From contig NZ_PUDR01000015.1 in assembly GCF_003012935.1 (NCBI RefSeq), positions 33,543 through 97,542 of the forward strand: a stretch of 64,000 bases of DNA, read 5' to 3'. The notes beneath the pieces are model-generated. The model was not told the DNA's origin and ran no database searches. It saw nothing but the letters and a program-made list of their open reading frames with translations. This document shows, in pieces, positions 62,925 to 64,000 of this stretch. This stretch comes from Pannonibacter carbonis. GTDB taxonomy: Bacteria; Pseudomonadota; Alphaproteobacteria; Rhizobiales; Stappiaceae. The first letter of the stretch is position 1. The number at the start of each line of letters is the position of its first letter. Both the position numbers and the translations under genes were made by a program.

Positions 62925-63160
62925 CAGGGCCCGCGCTTGCATCTTCGTTCTTGCGCCACCCTGCACGCGACGGGCACCGGCTTGCAAGGGGGGCATGCAG
63001 CCGTCAGGCCGGGACGGACGGCAAGTCCACAGCGCCCGGCAGCGCAAAGGCTGCAGGGCAGCCACCGCTTTGCGGCCCGGACCATCCCGCACAACCCCGC
63101 CGCTCACCTCTTGCCCGACACGGCAAGCCTGGTGTACCAGAAGGCTCCGCCTTCGGCGCA

Positions 63161-63236
63161 GGGCCTGTAGCTCAATGGTTAGAGCCGTCCGCTCATAACG
63201 GATTGGTTGGGGGTTCGAGTCCCTCCGGGCCCACCA
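63161..63236 (+). tRNA. tRNA with CAU anticodon, probably tRNA-Ile2
   Basis: A full 76-base cloverleaf with encoded CCA. Acceptor GGGCCTG/CGGGCCC, D arm GCTC..GAGC, anticodon stem GTCCG/CGGAT around CTCATAA (anticodon CAT at 63194-63196), T arm with GGTTCGAGTCC. The G1-C72 pair rules out the initiator; the GGGCC acceptor with A73 resembles tRNA-Ile2 (modified to read AUA) more than elongator tRNA-Met. Its 3' end is a classical integration site, and a damaged integrase gene follows at 63342. Confidence 0.9.
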
Positions 63237-63341
63237 CCATCCTGAAATCTGGATTTCAGTATTTTTTAGGTACCCATTTTCCAGTGTACACCTCAGAGTA
63301 CACACGACCGTACACATCGCGGCCCACTGAAAGGGTTCGTT

Positions 63342-63863
63342 ATGTATCTTTGGCGACGGTCTTCGGGATTCACCTTCCAGCAACGGGTCCCGGTTAAGTT
63401 TCGGCAAAAATTTGGGTCGTCTCCCATCAGAATCAGTCTCGGCCCGATTGCCGCAGAGGAAGCACGTCGTCGTGCTAGGATTCTGGCGGGGGTGATGACC
63501 GAGAAGATCGAGGAGCCGACCATGACGCGAGAAATTCTTTCTTCGACGTTAAGAACGCTTGCGACGGAACTCGGTGACATCAGGAAGGAGGCGGCGATGC
63601 TGCATCCGAAACTGAGCACTCTTGATCTGGCAAAACGCTCGGACTTGTACGACAAACACCCGGAGCGGCGCGCTGATTGGGAGCAGTTTCCGTTAGATCC
63701 AGTTCCCGACCGCTACAGGCAATCGCTTCAGACGCATTCGCAGTTAACATCGCTCCGGCAAAGGCTTGATCGTGTGTCGGAGGCTTTGGCTAAGGACACG
63801 ATCGCATGGCAGTCTGAGCGTGAGACGTATGAATCTGTGGTTCGCGCGCTCGGATCTATCTAA
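63342..63863 (+). pseudogene. Truncated tyrosine-type integrase, N-terminal part
   Basis: This 173-codon frame, with AAGGG near its ATG, starts MYLWRRSSGFTFQQRVPVKF and ISLGPIAAEEARRRARILAG. That is the N-terminal domain of phage/island integrases (DUF6538-like arm-binding region), followed by helical core-binding sequence. Full-length relatives have several hundred residues with an Arg...HxR...Tyr catalytic domain, which is missing. The frame ends at TAA 63861-63863 where an IS3-like left end seems to begin. It probably was an integrase that used the tRNA 105 bases upstream. Confidence 0.7.
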
Positions 63864-64000
63864 GCTACCCCCGGAAAATCGGACAGTGACGGAAGCTACG
63901 ATCTGACGTCTGCTGGTCTCCAAGAACGAGGAGATCAGGACATGAAGAAACGCAGGAACCATGATGCTGGGTTCAAGGCCCGCGTGGCGCTGGAGGCCGT
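63864..64000 (+). mobile_element. Left end of an IS3-family insertion sequence
   Basis: GCTACCCCCGGAAAATCGGA just after the integrase stop resembles the terminal repeats of IS3-family elements, and the transposase OrfA starts 79 bases later. The right end is outside the window, so completeness cannot be judged. The exact left boundary is uncertain by a few bases and may include the TAA that closes the integrase frame. Confidence 0.6.
63942..64000 (+). CDS. IS3-family transposase OrfA, 5' part
   Basis: Nineteen residues are visible (MKKRRNHDAGFKARVALEA), the usual opening of IS3-family OrfA, where KARVALEA starts the first helix of its HTH. AGGAGATCAGG lies just before the ATG at 63942. The rest, including OrfB with the DDE site, lies beyond the window edge. 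Confidence 0.8.
   Translation, partial: MKKRRNHDAGFKARVALEA

Overview
The window is high-GC chromosomal DNA from an alphaproteobacterium. A Hyphomicrobiales (Rhizobiales) member, perhaps of the Stappia/Pannonibacter type, fits best. The reasons are the gene content (DUF930, DUF992, DUF3775, ELM1-like and PA0069-type radical SAM proteins), the order carA-yqeY-dnaG-rpoD, a UvrB with long extra termini, and short intergenic regions rich in palindromic repeats. The genus call is inference from gene content only. No rRNA operon, CRISPR array or replication origin was seen.

Layout. 1-6.8 kb: a cupin gene cut by the window edge with a divergent AraC regulator, a GT2 glycosyltransferase, a radical SAM protein, a chorismate mutase, an RhlE-like DEAD-box helicase with a long leader, and a HupE metal permease. 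6.9-10.7 kb: the nadA, nadB, nadC block for de novo NAD synthesis, with two operator-like palindromes six helical turns apart upstream of nadA. 11-14.7 kb: an MFS transporter, then a paired SMR efflux system plus MarR regulator lying between two direct copies of a ~345 bp composite palindromic repeat. 14.7-26.8 kb: uvrB with a candidate SOS box, VOC/DUF1579 genes with a divergent MarR, a phosphotransferase, a DUF1624 membrane protein, several very small membrane proteins, a PAS protein, an aspartate aminotransferase and a DUF992 protein.

27-36.3 kb: an EF-G paralogue, msrP without an adjacent msrQ, a LysR regulator, trxB, an ELM1-like protein, an Lrp regulator, then two toxin-antitoxin loci: an intact ParDE and a HicAB whose toxin gene carries an internal amber codon. 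36.4-50.1 kb is the housekeeping core: greA, carB, three regulators and an A+T-rich patch, carA, yqeY, dnaG, rpoD. 50.2-61.4 kb: a DUF930 TonB-like protein, a sugar-type MFS transporter, an M20 amidohydrolase, an SDR, the divergent argO/argP pair, an NTF2-like/FAD oxidoreductase pair, a cytochrome b561, a GNAT acetyltransferase and a SIMPL protein. 61.8-64 kb: an AI-2E family transporter, then a tRNA with a CAU anticodon (probably tRNA-Ile2), followed directly by a truncated integrase and the start of an IS3-type transposase, which looks like the edge of an integrated element.

Most of the window is ordinary core genome. The most informative departures are the operator pair before nadA, the broken hicA, the repeat-flanked efflux cassette, and the interrupted integrase beside the tRNA. 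No clearly new multi-gene system is visible.
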